NCBI GenBank assembly: GCA_003862155.1
Contig: QOUV01000008.1
Span: forward strand, 24,823 to 88,822
Direction of reading: 5' to 3'
DNA from: Lachnospiraceae bacterium
Lineage (GTDB): Bacteria > Bacillota > Clostridia > Lachnospirales > Lachnospiraceae
Length of the DNA: 64,000 nucleotides
The position numbers and the translations under genes were made by a program. Every line of letters starts with the position of its first letter. The first letter of the stretch is position 1. This document shows, in pieces, positions 51,771 to 61,273 of this stretch. The notes beneath the pieces were generated by a model. It worked only from the letters and a program-made list of their open reading frames with translations. It ran no database searches and was not told the DNA's origin.

Positions 51771-53864
51771 CTACTGTACTGAATATAAGATATCGCCGTA
51801 TGTAGGATATGGCCACAACTCATGTGGAACGCGGCTCTCGAGCTCATCGATGATCTCACGGAGAGAATCCATATCAGGATGGATCGTGTTCCTGTTGTAA
51901 GATGCCAGTTCCTTAACGTCTGACATATCGTCCTCTTTGGCAATATCGCTGTCGAGCTTGTCGAGTCTGTCATAGAGATCGTCAACCATAACAGAAGCCT
52001 GCTGTAAGAGCTTCTCCTCAGTCTTTGTAGAAACTCCTGTGCCGGTAGACTTCATATCGTTGATGGTCTTTGAAAGGAATGACTCATAGCGGAGTGCTGC
52101 GCCAACGATCTCATCCTTTGTCATATCTGAGAGAGTCTGTGCCTCGATGTTGATCTGCTTATAGTAGTTCTCAAAGCTGATCTCATATCTAGCCTTCATC
52201 TCTGTCTCTGAGAATACCTTGTTCTTAGTAAATACTTCGACAGATTCCGGCTCCATGAATGCCTCAGTGGCTTCAACTGTAGAAGGAAGGTTTCTAAGTC
52301 CTCTCTTCTCGGCCTCCTTGACCCACTCTTCTGAGTATCCATTGCCTTCGAAGATGATCCTCTTGTGATCTGTGAGGTGTTTCTTGATAAGTTCTGAAAG
52401 AGATGAATCAAAATCAGATGACTTCTCAAGCTCATCAGCATACTCTCTTAAAACTTCTGCAACGATAGTATTTAAAACGATGTTAGGGTCTGCGATTGAA
52501 GCATTTGAACCAAGTGAACGGAACTCGAACTTGTTTCCAGTGAAAGCAAACGGGCTCGTTCTGTTACGGTCTGTCGTATCCTGTGGGATATGAGGAAGAA
52601 CCGTAGCGCCGATGATCATCTTGGTCTTCTTGTTGTCGTCGTAATCAGTTCCATTGATTATAGACTTGATAACTGCGTCAAGCTCATCACCAACGTATAC
52701 TGAGATAATAGCTGGAGGTGCTTCGTTAGCGCCAAGTCTGTGATCGTTACCTGCAGACGCTACTGAGAATCTCAGAAGTCCCTGATATCTGTCTACAGCC
52801 TCGATTACAGCTGTAAGGAAGAGAAGGAACTGAGCGTTCTGAGAAGGTGTATCACCCGGCTCAAGAAGGTTCTTGCCAGTATCTGTAGAAATAGACCAGT
52901 TGTTGTGCTTACCGGAACCGTTTACACCTGCAAATGGCTTTTCATGGAGCAGGCAGTGCATATGGTGTTTCTTGGCGACTGTCTTCATCAGCTCCATAGT
53001 CAGCTGGTTGTGATCGGTTGCGATATTTGTCGATGTATAAACAGGTGCGAGCTCGTGCTGAGCAGGTGCAACCTCGTTGTGCTCGGTCTTTGCAAGGATT
53101 CCAAGCTTCCAGAGCTCTGTATCGAGGTCTTTCATGAACTCCTTGACACGTGGCTTGATCTGTCCGAAATAGTGGTCATCGAGCTCCTGGCCCTTAGGAG
53201 GCTTGTTACCAAAAAGAGTACGGCCAGTGTAGAGAAGATCTGGTCTCTTTCTGTATACGTCCTCATCGATAAGGAAATACTCCTGCTCTGAACCTACTGT
53301 GGTATCCACTCTCTTGGTCTCTGTATCGCCGAAGAGACGGAGGACTCTTAAGGCCTGCTTATTTAAGACTGCCATAGAGCGAAGAAGAGGTGTCTTCTTA
53401 TCGAGAGCTTCTCCTGAATATGAGCAGAATGCTGTAGGGATGCAGAGCGTGTCCTCTTTGATAAATGCGTAGCTGGTCGGATCCCAGGCTGTATAGCCTC
53501 TGGCCTCGAATGTGGCACGGAGTCCGCCTGAAGGGAAGGATGAAGCATCAGGCTCACCTTTTACAAGTTCTTTTCCTGAGAACTCCATCAGGATCCTGCC
53601 GCCACCAGCTGGAGAAATGAATGAATCGTGTTTCTCGGCTGTGACTCCTGTCATAGGCTGGAACCAGTGAGTAAAATGAGTAGCTCCATTTTCCAAGGCC
53701 CAGTTCTTCATTGCCTCGGCAATGACATTAGCCATGTCAAGCTTCAGCGAAAGCCCCTCATTAATTGTTTTGTGAAGTGCCTTGTAGACATCTTTTGGAA
53801 GTCTCTGTCTCATGACGTCATCATTGAAAACTTTGCTTCCAAAGATCTCAGGTACGTTTACCAT
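51771..53864 (-). CDS. glnN: Type III glutamine synthetase (GSIII)
   Basis: A 697-residue enzyme; this length is typical of GSIII and not of the 450-residue GSI. Visible family features are the N-terminal [27 protein letters not shown]-like [38 protein letters not shown] and [11 protein letters not shown]. It makes glutamine from glutamate, ammonia and ATP. It follows asnB after about 20 bases with a GGAGT ribosome-binding site, so both amide-forming enzymes are in one unit. Confidence 0.96.
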   Translation of the reverse strand: MVNVPEIFGSKVFNDDVMRQRLPKDVYKALHKTINEGLSLKLDMANVIAEAMKNWALENGATHFTHWFQPMTGVTAEKHDSFISPAGGGRILMEFSGKELVKGEPDASSFPSGGLRATFEARGYTAWDPTSYAFIKEDTLCIPTAFCSYSGEALDKKTPLLRSMAVLNKQALRVLRLFGDTETKRVDTTVGSEQEYFLIDEDVYRKRPDLLYTGRTLFGNKPPKGQELDDHYFGQIKPRVKEFMKDLDTELWKLGILAKTEHNEVAPAQHELAPVYTSTNIATDHNQLTMELMKTVAKKHHMHCLLHEKPFAGVNGSGKHNNWSISTDTGKNLLEPGDTPSQNAQFLLFLTAVIEAVDRYQGLLRFSVASAGNDHRLGANEAPPAIISVYVGDELDAVIKSIINGTDYDDNKKTKMIIGATVLPHIPQDTTDRNRTSPFAFTGNKFEFRSLGSNASIADPNIVLNTIVAEVLREYADELEKSSDFDSSLSELIKKHLTDHKRIIFEGNGYSEEWVKEAEKRGLRNLPSTVEATEAFMEPESVEVFTKNKVFSETEMKARYEISFENYYKQINIEAQTLSDMTKDEIVGAALRYESFLSKTINDMKSTGTGVSTKTEEKLLQQASVMVDDLYDRLDKLDSDIAKEDDMSDVKELASYNRNTIHPDMDSLREIIDELESRVPHELWPYPTYGDILYSVQ

Positions 53865-53885
53865 TTTGTTACTCCTTTCCTTTAA

Positions 53886-55484
53886 TCAGATACCACTTGC
53901 GCCATAGTTCTGTAATACTCTGGCACTCGGGTCATCGACATCGCAGTTCTCCCAGTTCTTGTTTGGCATCCAATATGCCGGGATCATCTGTGCCTGTCCT
54001 GGATAATATTTTTCAAAAAGATCTCTGTAGAGCAGGGATTCTTTTGTGAACGGAACCGGTGCGCCGCCCTCTCTTCCATAAGCTGCGGCTCTTTTCTTAA
54101 ATTCTTCGTCGGTATAAAGGCTTTCTGCGTATTCCTTGATGTCATCGACCATCGAATGGCCAACTGCATCTGAGAACGCTGCCTTCTCACGGAACAGCAG
54201 GTCGTGAGGAAGAAGGCCTGTGCCTTCGAAAGCGTGACGGAGGAGATATTTGCCCTTGTTATATACATTCATTTTAATACTCGGGTCAATACTCATCACA
54301 TAGCTTGCGAAGTCGAGATCTCCAAACGGAACCCTCGCCTCCATCGACCAGGTCGAAATGCATCTGTCTGCACGGAGCACATCGTAGAAGTAGAGCTCGT
54401 GAACTCTCTTCTCGGCTTCTGTCTGGAACTCCTCTGCATTCGGGGCAAAATCTGTATATTTGTAACCAAAGAGCTCATCTGAGATCTCTCCGGTAAGAAG
54501 AACTCTTATATCACTCTGCTCGTGAATGGCCTTGCAGCATAAGTACATTCCCATACTGGCTCTGATAGTAGTTATATCATATGTGCCAAGTTCTGCAATA
54601 ACTTCTTCGAGAGAATTTATAACTGTGTCCCTGTCCATTATGACTTCATGGTGGTTGGAACCAATGTAGTCAGCAGCTTCCTTAGCGTACTTCAGGTCAA
54701 TCGGGTCTGTATTCATTCCGATAGCATAGGTCTCGATCGGCTTTCCCAAAAGCTTCTGTGAAATGGCACAGACAAGAGATGAATCGAGGCCACCCGAGAG
54801 AAGAAATCCAAGAGGTGCATCTGAATCGAGTCTCTTATCGACTGCTGCTATAAGACGATCTCTGATGCCTGCACAGATATCTTCGAGATTTCCATTTACA
54901 TATTCGTGTCTTTCCGAGATATCTCTGTACTTTGTAAACTTACCGTCCTTGTAGTAATAGCCTGGAGGAAAAGCTGTGATGGTACGGACAAGTCCTGTGA
55001 TATCCTTGGCTTCACTTGCAAATATTATCTTTCCATTGTCATCGTAGCCGTAGAACAGCGGCCTGATTCCGAACGGATCCCTTGCTGCTACAAAAGTATC
55101 GGCTTTCGAATCGTAAATGACGCAGGCAAACTCGGCGTCGAGCCTTGAAAACATCTCTGTTCCATAGAGCTCATACATCGGGAGAAGCAGCTCACAGTCG
55201 CTGTCGCTCTTGAAAGTATAGCCTGCCTTCTCGAGCTTCTCCTTCTCCTTACGGAAACCGTAAAGCTCACCGTTGCAGACAACTCCGTTGCCGTGCAGCA
55301 CAAACGGCTGCATACCTTCGGGAGTAAGTCCCATAATCGAAAGTCTCTGAAAACCAAGTCTCTTCTTTCCGAAGTCCATTATCCTCTCGTCATCCGGACC
55401 TCTGGAATGAGTCTTGGCGAAATGCTCCTTAAAAGAAGCATCGGACATGCCTGACATATCCTCTACTGCCATGATCGAACACAT
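53886..55484 (-). CDS. asnB: Glutamine-hydrolysing asparagine synthetase B
   Basis: A 532-residue protein close to E. coli AsnB in layout. The N-terminal glutaminase has Cys2 as nucleophile (MCSIMAVED) and the NGELYGFRKE and GVVCNGE region. The synthetase domain has the PP-loop LLSGGLDSSLVCAI near residue 230. It turns aspartate, glutamine and ATP into asparagine. It is transcribed from its own strong promoter through a leader with a terminator hairpin, and is followed by glnN. Confidence 0.96.
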   Translation of the reverse strand: MCSIMAVEDMSGMSDASFKEHFAKTHSRGPDDERIMDFGKKRLGFQRLSIMGLTPEGMQPFVLHGNGVVCNGELYGFRKEKEKLEKAGYTFKSDSDCELLLPMYELYGTEMFSRLDAEFACVIYDSKADTFVAARDPFGIRPLFYGYDDNGKIIFASEAKDITGLVRTITAFPPGYYYKDGKFTKYRDISERHEYVNGNLEDICAGIRDRLIAAVDKRLDSDAPLGFLLSGGLDSSLVCAISQKLLGKPIETYAIGMNTDPIDLKYAKEAADYIGSNHHEVIMDRDTVINSLEEVIAELGTYDITTIRASMGMYLCCKAIHEQSDIRVLLTGEISDELFGYKYTDFAPNAEEFQTEAEKRVHELYFYDVLRADRCISTWSMEARVPFGDLDFASYVMSIDPSIKMNVYNKGKYLLRHAFEGTGLLPHDLLFREKAAFSDAVGHSMVDDIKEYAESLYTDEEFKKRAAAYGREGGAPVPFTKESLLYRDLFEKYYPGQAQMIPAYWMPNKNWENCDVDDPSARVLQNYGASGI

Positions 55485-55533
55485 AAAAGCAACCTCTTTT
55501 CTATTCCTGTTTCAGCCAGGTAAAAAGCAGATT

Positions 55534-55589
55534 AAAAAAGGTGCCACGGACCCCGTTAAGAAATCCGCGACACCTTTGTCGTCTGCTTT
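55534..55589 (-). terminator. Leader terminator/attenuator before asnB
   Basis: On the minus strand AAAGGTGTCGCGGA (55577-55564) pairs with TCCGTGGCACCTTT (55550-55537) with two G-U pairs, followed by more T. A flanking stem AAAGCAGA/TCTGCTTT (55589-55582 with 55531-55524) encloses it. It lies between the asnB promoter and asnB, starting about 10-20 bases after the expected start of transcription, so it can act as an attenuator. It may also end yajC transcription. Confidence 0.75.
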
Positions 55590-55601
55590 AAGTTGTAGAA
55601 A

Positions 55602-55630
55602 AGTATAGGACTTTTGAGCATCTTTGTCAA
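55602..55630 (-). promoter_or_regulatory. Strong asnB promoter
   Basis: On the minus strand TTGACA (55630-55625, perfect), 17 bases and TATACT (55607-55602, 5 of 6). The -35 begins 5 bases after the yajC stop codon. Confidence 0.8.
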
Positions 55631-55634
55631 GGGT

Positions 55635-56012
55635 TTATTTCTCTTTCTTATCCTTTGTCTTATCTTCAGACTCTGCCGACTCTGCTGCTTTTGCCGCGTC
55701 TTCAGGCTTTTCAACAGCAGCAATAGCTGACTTCTGCATAGGGATACGGCAGTTCTTGTTAGAACCGAATTCTACAATTATTGTGTCCTCATCGATATCG
55801 ATAACGACTCCGTAGAAACCACTTGTAGTAAGAACAGTATCGCCTACTGCCAGTGAATTCATCAGTGCATTCTTCTTCTTTGTCTCTTTCTGCTGCGGAC
55901 GGATCATAAGGAAATACATGAATACGAAAAGTACCACGATCCATATGATCATAGTGACAGCACTGCTGCCCGAAGAAGATGCTGACGAGCTCAAAAATAA
56001 CGGGTAATTCAT
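55635..56012 (-). CDS. yajC: YajC, Sec translocon accessory subunit
   Basis: A 125-residue protein with one N-terminal membrane helix (about 16-38, ending FLMIRPQQKETKKK, the family hallmark) and a small cytoplasmic domain (LAVGDTVLTTSGFYGVV). YajC associates with SecDF/SecYEG. The C-terminal tail is rich in Ala, Glu and Lys. The start has AGGAGG about 10 bases upstream. Confidence 0.95.
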   Translation of the reverse strand: MNYPLFLSSSASSSGSSAVTMIIWIVVLFVFMYFLMIRPQQKETKKKNALMNSLAVGDTVLTTSGFYGVVIDIDEDTIIVEFGSNKNCRIPMQKSAIAAVEKPEDAAKAAESAESEDKTKDKKEK

Positions 56013-56048
56013 TCTTTATTGCCTCCTGATTTTTCAAAAACTTGTTTT

Positions 56049-56077
56049 ATATTAGCTGATTTTACATGTTAAGTCAA
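56049..56077 (-). promoter_or_regulatory. yajC promoter
   Basis: On the minus strand TTGACT (56077-56072, 5 of 6), 17 bases and TAATAT (56054-56049, 4 of 6), about 37 bases before the yajC ATG and just after tgt. Confidence 0.6.
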
Positions 56078-56097
56078 CCGTTTAAATAAACGCTCTC

Positions 56098-57246
56098 TTA
56101 TTTTTCTTCTCTGGAGACTTCCTGGAGCTCATCCAGCTTGTTTTTCTTGAATGTGGCATACTCTCCGGCATCTATCGCATTCCTTATCTGCTCCATAAGG
56201 TGATTGTAAAAATAGAGATTGTGCAGTACGCAAAGCCTTAACCCTAACATCTCCTTAGCCTTTAAGAGATGATGGATATAAGCCCTCGAGTATGTCCTGC
56301 AGGCCGGGCACTGGCACCCCTCCTCGATCGGTCTCATGTCCTTTTCATAGCGGGCATTGAAGAGGTTCCTCTTGCCCTTGTTCGTATAGACATGGCCATG
56401 TCTGCCGTTTCTCGACGGATAGACACAGTCGAAGAAATCAATTCCTCTGTCAACCGCCTCTAAGATATTCTGAGGGGTCCCAACTCCCATAAGGTAGGTA
56501 GGCTTGTTCTGCGGAAGATAAGGCACAACGACATCCAGAATATGGTACATCTGCTCGTGTGACTCGCCGACTGCAAGCCCTCCGACAGCGTAACCATCGA
56601 GGTCCAGTTCGCTTATCCTCCTGGCGTTTTCAATCCTTAAATCCTCGTAGATTGCTCCCTGGTTTATACCGAAAAGGCACTGGTTTTTATTTACAGTGTC
56701 TTCCCTTGCATTCAGTTCCGCCATCTTTTTCTTGCAGCGGACAAGCCAGCGGTAGGTACGGGCTACGGAATTTTTGACGTAGTCATATTCGGCTAAGGCG
56801 TTTGGACACTCATCAAAGGCCATAGCGATCGTAGAGCCCAGATTCGACTGGATCTGCATCGATTCCTCCGGCCCCATGAAGATCTTGTGGCCGTCTATAT
56901 GAGAGCGGAAAGTCACGCCCTCTTCTTTTATTTTTCTTAAGTCAGCGAGTGAAAAGACCTGAAAGCCGCCTGAATCGGTCAGGATCGGCTTGTCCCATAC
57001 CATGAATTTGTGCAGACCGCCAAGCTCTTTTATCGTCTCGTCTCCGGTCCTTACATGAAGATGGTAGGTGTTTGAGAGGACTACCTGGGTGTCGATCTGA
57101 TGCAGGTCGTCAGTAGAGACTGCACCTTTGATAGCTCCGACAGTCGCAACGTTCATAAACACCGGTGTCTCAATGTCGCCGTGCACAGTCTTAAATGTGC
57201 CTCTCTTCGCACGTCCATCAACTTTATGTAAAATATATTCTGCCAT
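56098..57246 (-). CDS. tgt: tRNA-guanine transglycosylase (queuosine pathway)
   Basis: A 382-residue enzyme that exchanges guanine-34 of GUN-anticodon tRNAs for preQ1. LTDSGGFQVFSL, VGGLAVGES and the zinc site (CQCPACRTYSRAYIHHL with a later His) are visible. Length is typical. It is followed by yajC, the same neighbour as in many bacteria, but a promoter separates them. It follows aroC after two bases. Confidence 0.97.
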   Translation of the reverse strand: MAEYILHKVDGRAKRGTFKTVHGDIETPVFMNVATVGAIKGAVSTDDLHQIDTQVVLSNTYHLHVRTGDETIKELGGLHKFMVWDKPILTDSGGFQVFSLADLRKIKEEGVTFRSHIDGHKIFMGPEESMQIQSNLGSTIAMAFDECPNALAEYDYVKNSVARTYRWLVRCKKKMAELNAREDTVNKNQCLFGINQGAIYEDLRIENARRISELDLDGYAVGGLAVGESHEQMYHILDVVVPYLPQNKPTYLMGVGTPQNILEAVDRGIDFFDCVYPSRNGRHGHVYTNKGKRNLFNARYEKDMRPIEEGCQCPACRTYSRAYIHHLLKAKEMLGLRLCVLHNLYFYNHLMEQIRNAIDAGEYATFKKNKLDELQEVSREEK

Positions 57247-57248
57247 TT

Positions 57249-58331
57249 TTATAGTTTGATCCTGTCGACCTTTGCGTACTGGTTCTCGAGCAGCGCATCG
57301 GCAAGTACCAGGGCTGTCATGCTCTCAACGACAACGACTGCTCTCGGTACAATGACCGGATCGTGCCTTCCTTTGATTTCTATTGTAGTGTCGTCGCCAG
57401 CCTCTGTCACTGTAGACTGCGGCCTTGCGATCGACGGTGTGGGCTTAATATAAGCCCTTAAAATAATATCACTTCCGTCGGAAATACCGCCGAGTATTCC
57501 TCCGGAATGGTTTGTTTTCTTGTGGACCCTGCCGTTTTCTGAGAAAAATTCATCGTTATTCTCAGATCCCTTTGAAAGCGCTGCCTTACAGCCGTCTCCG
57601 ACCTCAAAGCCCTTTACAGCTCCGATCGACATAATGCCGTAGGCAAGTCGCGCATCGAGCTTGTCAAAGACAGGGTCTCCCAGTCCCGCCGGAACGCCTG
57701 AGGCTATGCACTCTACAACGCCGCCTGCCGAGTCCTTTTCTTTGATACATTTCTCCAGATAGTCAGAGGCTTTCTCATATGCCTTATGGTCCGGCATATA
57801 GAGAGGGTTCTCTGCGCATTCTGACAGATCACAGTCAGAGATCTCTACAGGCCCGATAGCCTTTGTGTAAGCGTGGATCTCTATTCCAAACTCGTCTAAC
57901 AGCTTAGCTGCTACTGCGCCTGCAGCGACGCGCGCTGCGGTCTCACGGCCAGACGACCTTCCGCCTCCCCTGTAATCTCTGATGCCATATTTGCTGAAAT
58001 AACCGAAATCAGCGTGACCAGGGCGGAATTTGTCTTTAAGCTCCTCGTAATCCTTCGAGTGCTGATCCTCGTTTTTAATAAGGATGGCGATCGGAGTGCC
58101 TTCTGTCTTGCCTTCGAAGACACCGGAGAGGATCAAAGCCTTGTCACTTTCTTTTCTCTTCGTGGTGAAATCTGACTGTCCCGGCTTTCTCCTGTCGAGA
58201 TATTTCTGAATATGTTCAGATGACAAATGAAGTCCCGCGGGACAGCCATCAATAATGCAGCCGATGGCCTTTCCGTGGGATTCACCAAAAGTAGTTACTT
58301 TGAAATTATTTCCGAAAACTGAGCCTGCCAT
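57249..58331 (-). CDS. aroC: Chorismate synthase
   Basis: A 360-residue FMN-dependent enzyme that makes chorismate from EPSP in the last step of the shikimate pathway. The signature TFGESHGKAIGCIIDGCP is at the N-terminus, and RPGHADFGYFSKYGIRDYRG begins the second signature (RGGGRSSGRETAARVAAGA). No other aromatic-pathway gene is next to it. It sits 8 bases after the lactonase-like gene. Confidence 0.97.
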   Translation of the reverse strand: MAGSVFGNNFKVTTFGESHGKAIGCIIDGCPAGLHLSSEHIQKYLDRRKPGQSDFTTKRKESDKALILSGVFEGKTEGTPIAILIKNEDQHSKDYEELKDKFRPGHADFGYFSKYGIRDYRGGGRSSGRETAARVAAGAVAAKLLDEFGIEIHAYTKAIGPVEISDCDLSECAENPLYMPDHKAYEKASDYLEKCIKEKDSAGGVVECIASGVPAGLGDPVFDKLDARLAYGIMSIGAVKGFEVGDGCKAALSKGSENNDEFFSENGRVHKKTNHSGGILGGISDGSDIILRAYIKPTPSIARPQSTVTEAGDDTTIEIKGRHDPVIVPRAVVVVESMTALVLADALLENQYAKVDRIKL

Positions 58332-58339
58332 AAATCTCC

Positions 58340-59389
58340 TTAAGGAATTTCAACAATTCTGATGCTGTTCGGCTTATTGATCTTAATAGGGAAATTCATC
58401 ATAAGGATCGTCTCTGTCTTATGGTCAACAATAAAAGTGCGCATCTCGTCAGAATCGTGGTTTAACATTACGATGTACTTTCCTCCCGGGAGAACAGCCA
58501 TAGACTTAGGGAAATATCCACTGGTAGGCTCCTGTCCCTTGTGTGTCAGAAGTCCCGTCTTCTCGTCGCGGGCAAACCAGCTGACACCGTGAAAACCATC
58601 GATAGAAACGTAGACATACTTTCCATCATCTGAAATAACGAGCTCACTCGAAAGGTCGGAAAGATTTGCATTGTCCAGAGAAGGGATAGCCTGGATCTGC
58701 TCAAAGTCAGGCTTTCCATCCTTTAGAGAATAGGCGTAAACCTCTATCTCATTCGTAAGTTCCCCTAAGATATAGAGGAATCTGCCGTCTGCTGAGAACT
58801 TCTGGGCTCTCGGGCAGGAATCGAGGTTCGTATGGATGTTATCACATAGCCTCATCTTGCCATTCTCGTAATCTAGCTCGTAGACCTTTACCTGATTAAG
58901 ACCGTAGTCAGCTGCCAGAAGGAATTTCTCGTCCGGAGTAAGCCTTACACTCGATACCTTCGGGTGGTCGAGTCTTCTGTCGTGTGAAGATATGGCTACT
59001 CCCTGATGGAAAATGCCATCTGCAACGCCTTCGATACTTCCGTCCTCATTCAGCTTCATCATAGTGACTCTGCCGTCGTGGAAGCCTCCGACGAAAAGGT
59101 ATCTTCTCTTCGAATCACAGGTCACGCAGCAGCCTCTCATACCGCCGATATTGGCCTGGTTGATCTTCTTGAGATCGCCATTTTTATCAATGGAGAATGA
59201 AGCGACGCCCTCATCCTCTATGGAATAGAGAAACTTTCCGTCACGCGATACATCGAGGTCTGAAGCATTATTTATAGGCTCAACGCCTCTCTCTGTAAAA
59301 ATTCCGGTGTTCGGATCCACATCGTAAACATGGATACCGATACTGTTCTCATGGGTGTACGTCCCAACATATGCTACGAATTTGCTCAT
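58340..59389 (-). CDS. Beta-propeller lactonase family protein (6-phosphogluconolactonase-like)
   Basis: A 349-residue protein with seven-bladed propeller repeats: FVAYVGTYTHENSIGIHVYD at the start, then blades marked by DVSRDGKFLYSI, RYLFVGG, LTPDEKFLLAADYGLNQV, FSADGRFLYILGE and SDDGKYVYVS. It matches the YkgB/Pgl lactonase family (PF10282-type). Activity on 6-phosphogluconolactone is known for some members only, so the substrate here is uncertain. It is in an operon with the U32 and aroC genes. Confidence 0.88.
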   Translation of the reverse strand: MSKFVAYVGTYTHENSIGIHVYDVDPNTGIFTERGVEPINNASDLDVSRDGKFLYSIEDEGVASFSIDKNGDLKKINQANIGGMRGCCVTCDSKRRYLFVGGFHDGRVTMMKLNEDGSIEGVADGIFHQGVAISSHDRRLDHPKVSSVRLTPDEKFLLAADYGLNQVKVYELDYENGKMRLCDNIHTNLDSCPRAQKFSADGRFLYILGELTNEIEVYAYSLKDGKPDFEQIQAIPSLDNANLSDLSSELVISDDGKYVYVSIDGFHGVSWFARDEKTGLLTHKGQEPTSGYFPKSMAVLPGGKYIVMLNHDSDEMRTFIVDHKTETILMMNFPIKINKPNSIRIVEIP

Positions 59390-59391
59390 TC

Positions 59392-60627
59392 CTATACCAC
59401 CTCTTTGCGTCTTAAAAGGTCGCCCGGCTCTGCCTCCTCTGGTACCTTAAAATAGATGGTCTCCTTTGGATGCGGGGCACTCTTGACAGCCTCCATGTCC
59501 GCATTTAAAAGCTTATCAATCTTTACAGGTATATTATCTCCGTTAGGCTTCATAATTTCAATAGTTTCACCGACAGAAAATTTATTTTTCTGTGAAATTT
59601 TTGCGAAGCCATCTTTTATCTCTTCGATCTCACCGATATAGGTGGCGCCTTTTTCGTATGTGCTCTCGTTGTAGATCTGCGCTTCTGCGCCTGGCTTTCC
59701 GTAGAAAAATCCGGTCGAGAACTGTCTGTAGGTGCACTCCCTGATCTCAGCCTCATACTTTGGAATGTTATTTCTGTATTTCTCAACTGACTCCGCCAAG
59801 TCGTCCAGTGCCATGCGGTATGCCCTGACAACTGTTCCGACATAGAGGTCAGTCTTCATCCTGCCTTCGATCTTTAATGAGTCAACTCCCGCATCCACCA
59901 GGTCATCCAGGTGGCCTACCATATTTAAGTCCTTGGAATTCATAATGTAGGTCCCGCGGTCATTTTCCTCGACAGGAAGGTATTCGCCCGGCCTTGTCTC
60001 CTCGACGAGAGCGTATTTCCAGCGGCACGGATGGGTACACTGGCCCTGGTTTGCATCTCTTCCTGTAAAATAGTTCGATAGCAGACATCTGCCCGAGTAC
60101 GAAATGCACATGGCACCGTGGACAAAAATCTCCATCTCGAGGTCATCCGGGATATGGGCTCTTATGTCCTTTATCTCGGCAAGAGACAATTCCCTTGCCC
60201 CGACGACTCTTTTAGCGCCGAGGCTGTGCCAGAATTTAAATATCTCGTAGTTCGTATTGTTCGACTGTGTAGAGATATGGAGATCAGTCTTGCCGTTGGT
60301 GATAAGCTCTTTTGCCATCATAAAAATGCCTGGATCGGCAATGAGAAGCCCGTCTGGTGCCATTTCGTTCAATTCTTTTAAATATTCTCTGACACCTTCC
60401 AGGTCCCTGTCATGGGCGAAAATATTTACAGTGATATAGACTTTGCAGCCTCTGTCATGGGCGAACTTTATACCACTTACGATCTCCTCGTTTGTGAAAT
60501 TGTCTGCCCCGGCGCGCAGCCCGAAGCTCTCACCGCCAAGGTAGACGGCATCTGCGCCGTACCTTACAGCAGTTTTTAAAACTGAAAGGTTTGCTGCCGG
60601 TGCGAGCAGCTCTGGTAACTTATCCAT
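59392..60627 (-). CDS. U32-family protein, probable TrhP-type tRNA uridine hydroxylation factor
   Basis: A 411-residue protein with the U32 signature EIFVHGAMCISYSGRCLLS and the Cys cluster GQCTHPCRWKY, as in prephenate-dependent TrhP proteins and the YrrN/YrrO pair of Bacillus. These make 5-hydroxyuridine at tRNA position 34. Its start overlaps the end of the O-methyltransferase gene by 8 bases. Bacillus has two adjacent U32 genes, while here only one is present. Older annotation as a collagenase-like peptidase is less likely. Confidence 0.88.
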   Translation of the reverse strand: MDKLPELLAPAANLSVLKTAVRYGADAVYLGGESFGLRAGADNFTNEEIVSGIKFAHDRGCKVYITVNIFAHDRDLEGVREYLKELNEMAPDGLLIADPGIFMMAKELITNGKTDLHISTQSNNTNYEIFKFWHSLGAKRVVGARELSLAEIKDIRAHIPDDLEMEIFVHGAMCISYSGRCLLSNYFTGRDANQGQCTHPCRWKYALVEETRPGEYLPVEENDRGTYIMNSKDLNMVGHLDDLVDAGVDSLKIEGRMKTDLYVGTVVRAYRMALDDLAESVEKYRNNIPKYEAEIRECTYRQFSTGFFYGKPGAEAQIYNESTYEKGATYIGEIEEIKDGFAKISQKNKFSVGETIEIMKPNGDNIPVKIDKLLNADMEAVKSAPHPKETIYFKVPEEAEPGDLLRRKEVV

Positions 60628-61273
60628 TCTTTCTCCTGTATGCTGAGACAGCTAGACCATCTCCGACCGGAAGTACGGTCGAGACAAAAGACTCATCTGT
60701 CATGATATCTGAAAGGTAGGCCCGAATCCGCTTGTGGATCGTCCTGTCGCGGCGCTCTAAAGCCTCCTTTGGCTCTAAGATCCTGCCGTCCTGTAAAATA
60801 TTGTCCGCAGTGATAACAGCCTTATCCGCAAGAAGCGGTCCAACGAGCCTAAGGTACTCCGGATACTGCCCCTTGGCGGCATCGATAAATACGAAGTCGA
60901 ATTTTCCATCGAGATTTTCCAGGATATCTGCGGCATCACCAGCAAGAAAGGTGACTGGCGCATCAAATCTTCTGAAATTCGCTCTGGCCTCTCTTATCCT
61001 GGGCTCGTAGTCTTCTATGGTAACAAGCTCTTTCAGATCATCGTCAAAATTTGCCATAAGAAGGGCAGAAAATCCGACCGCAGTGCCGATCTCAAGAATA
61101 CGCTCTGGACTTATGAGTTTCATAAGAAAGGCCATAAATCGCTGCGTATCATCTCTTATGACAGGCACATGATCTGACAGGGCTTTTTTCTTAATCTGAT
61201 AAAGTTCATCCGGCAGCTTGAAAGGGTAACTTCTTAAGAAGTCCTGAAATCTGTCGTAGTCTTCAAAAATCAT
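60620..61273 (-). CDS. trmR: TrmR/YrrM-like SAM-dependent O-methyltransferase (tRNA ho5U34)
   Basis: A 217-residue class I methyltransferase of the COMT type. The SAM site ILEIGTAVGFSALLMA and the metal/catalytic segment FVFIDAAKGQYPEYLR with ITADNIL are visible. In Bacillus the homologue TrmR (YrrM) methylates 5-hydroxyuridine-34 to 5-methoxyuridine. Coupling to the U32 gene (8-base overlap) and to rnjA (ATGA overlap) supports that role over catechol methylation. Confidence 0.85.
   Translation of the reverse strand: MIFEDYDRFQDFLRSYPFKLPDELYQIKKKALSDHVPVIRDDTQRFMAFLMKLISPERILEIGTAVGFSALLMANFDDDLKELVTIEDYEPRIREARANFRRFDAPVTFLAGDAADILENLDGKFDFVFIDAAKGQYPEYLRLVGPLLADKAVITADNILQDGRILEPKEALERRDRTIHKRIRAYLSDIMTDESFVSTVLPVGDGLAVSAYRRKNG

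Noticed and set aside
55485..55634. T-box riboswitch in front of asnB
   Set aside because: Only about 50 bases separate the expected transcription start from the terminator. No specifier stem or T-box consensus is present.
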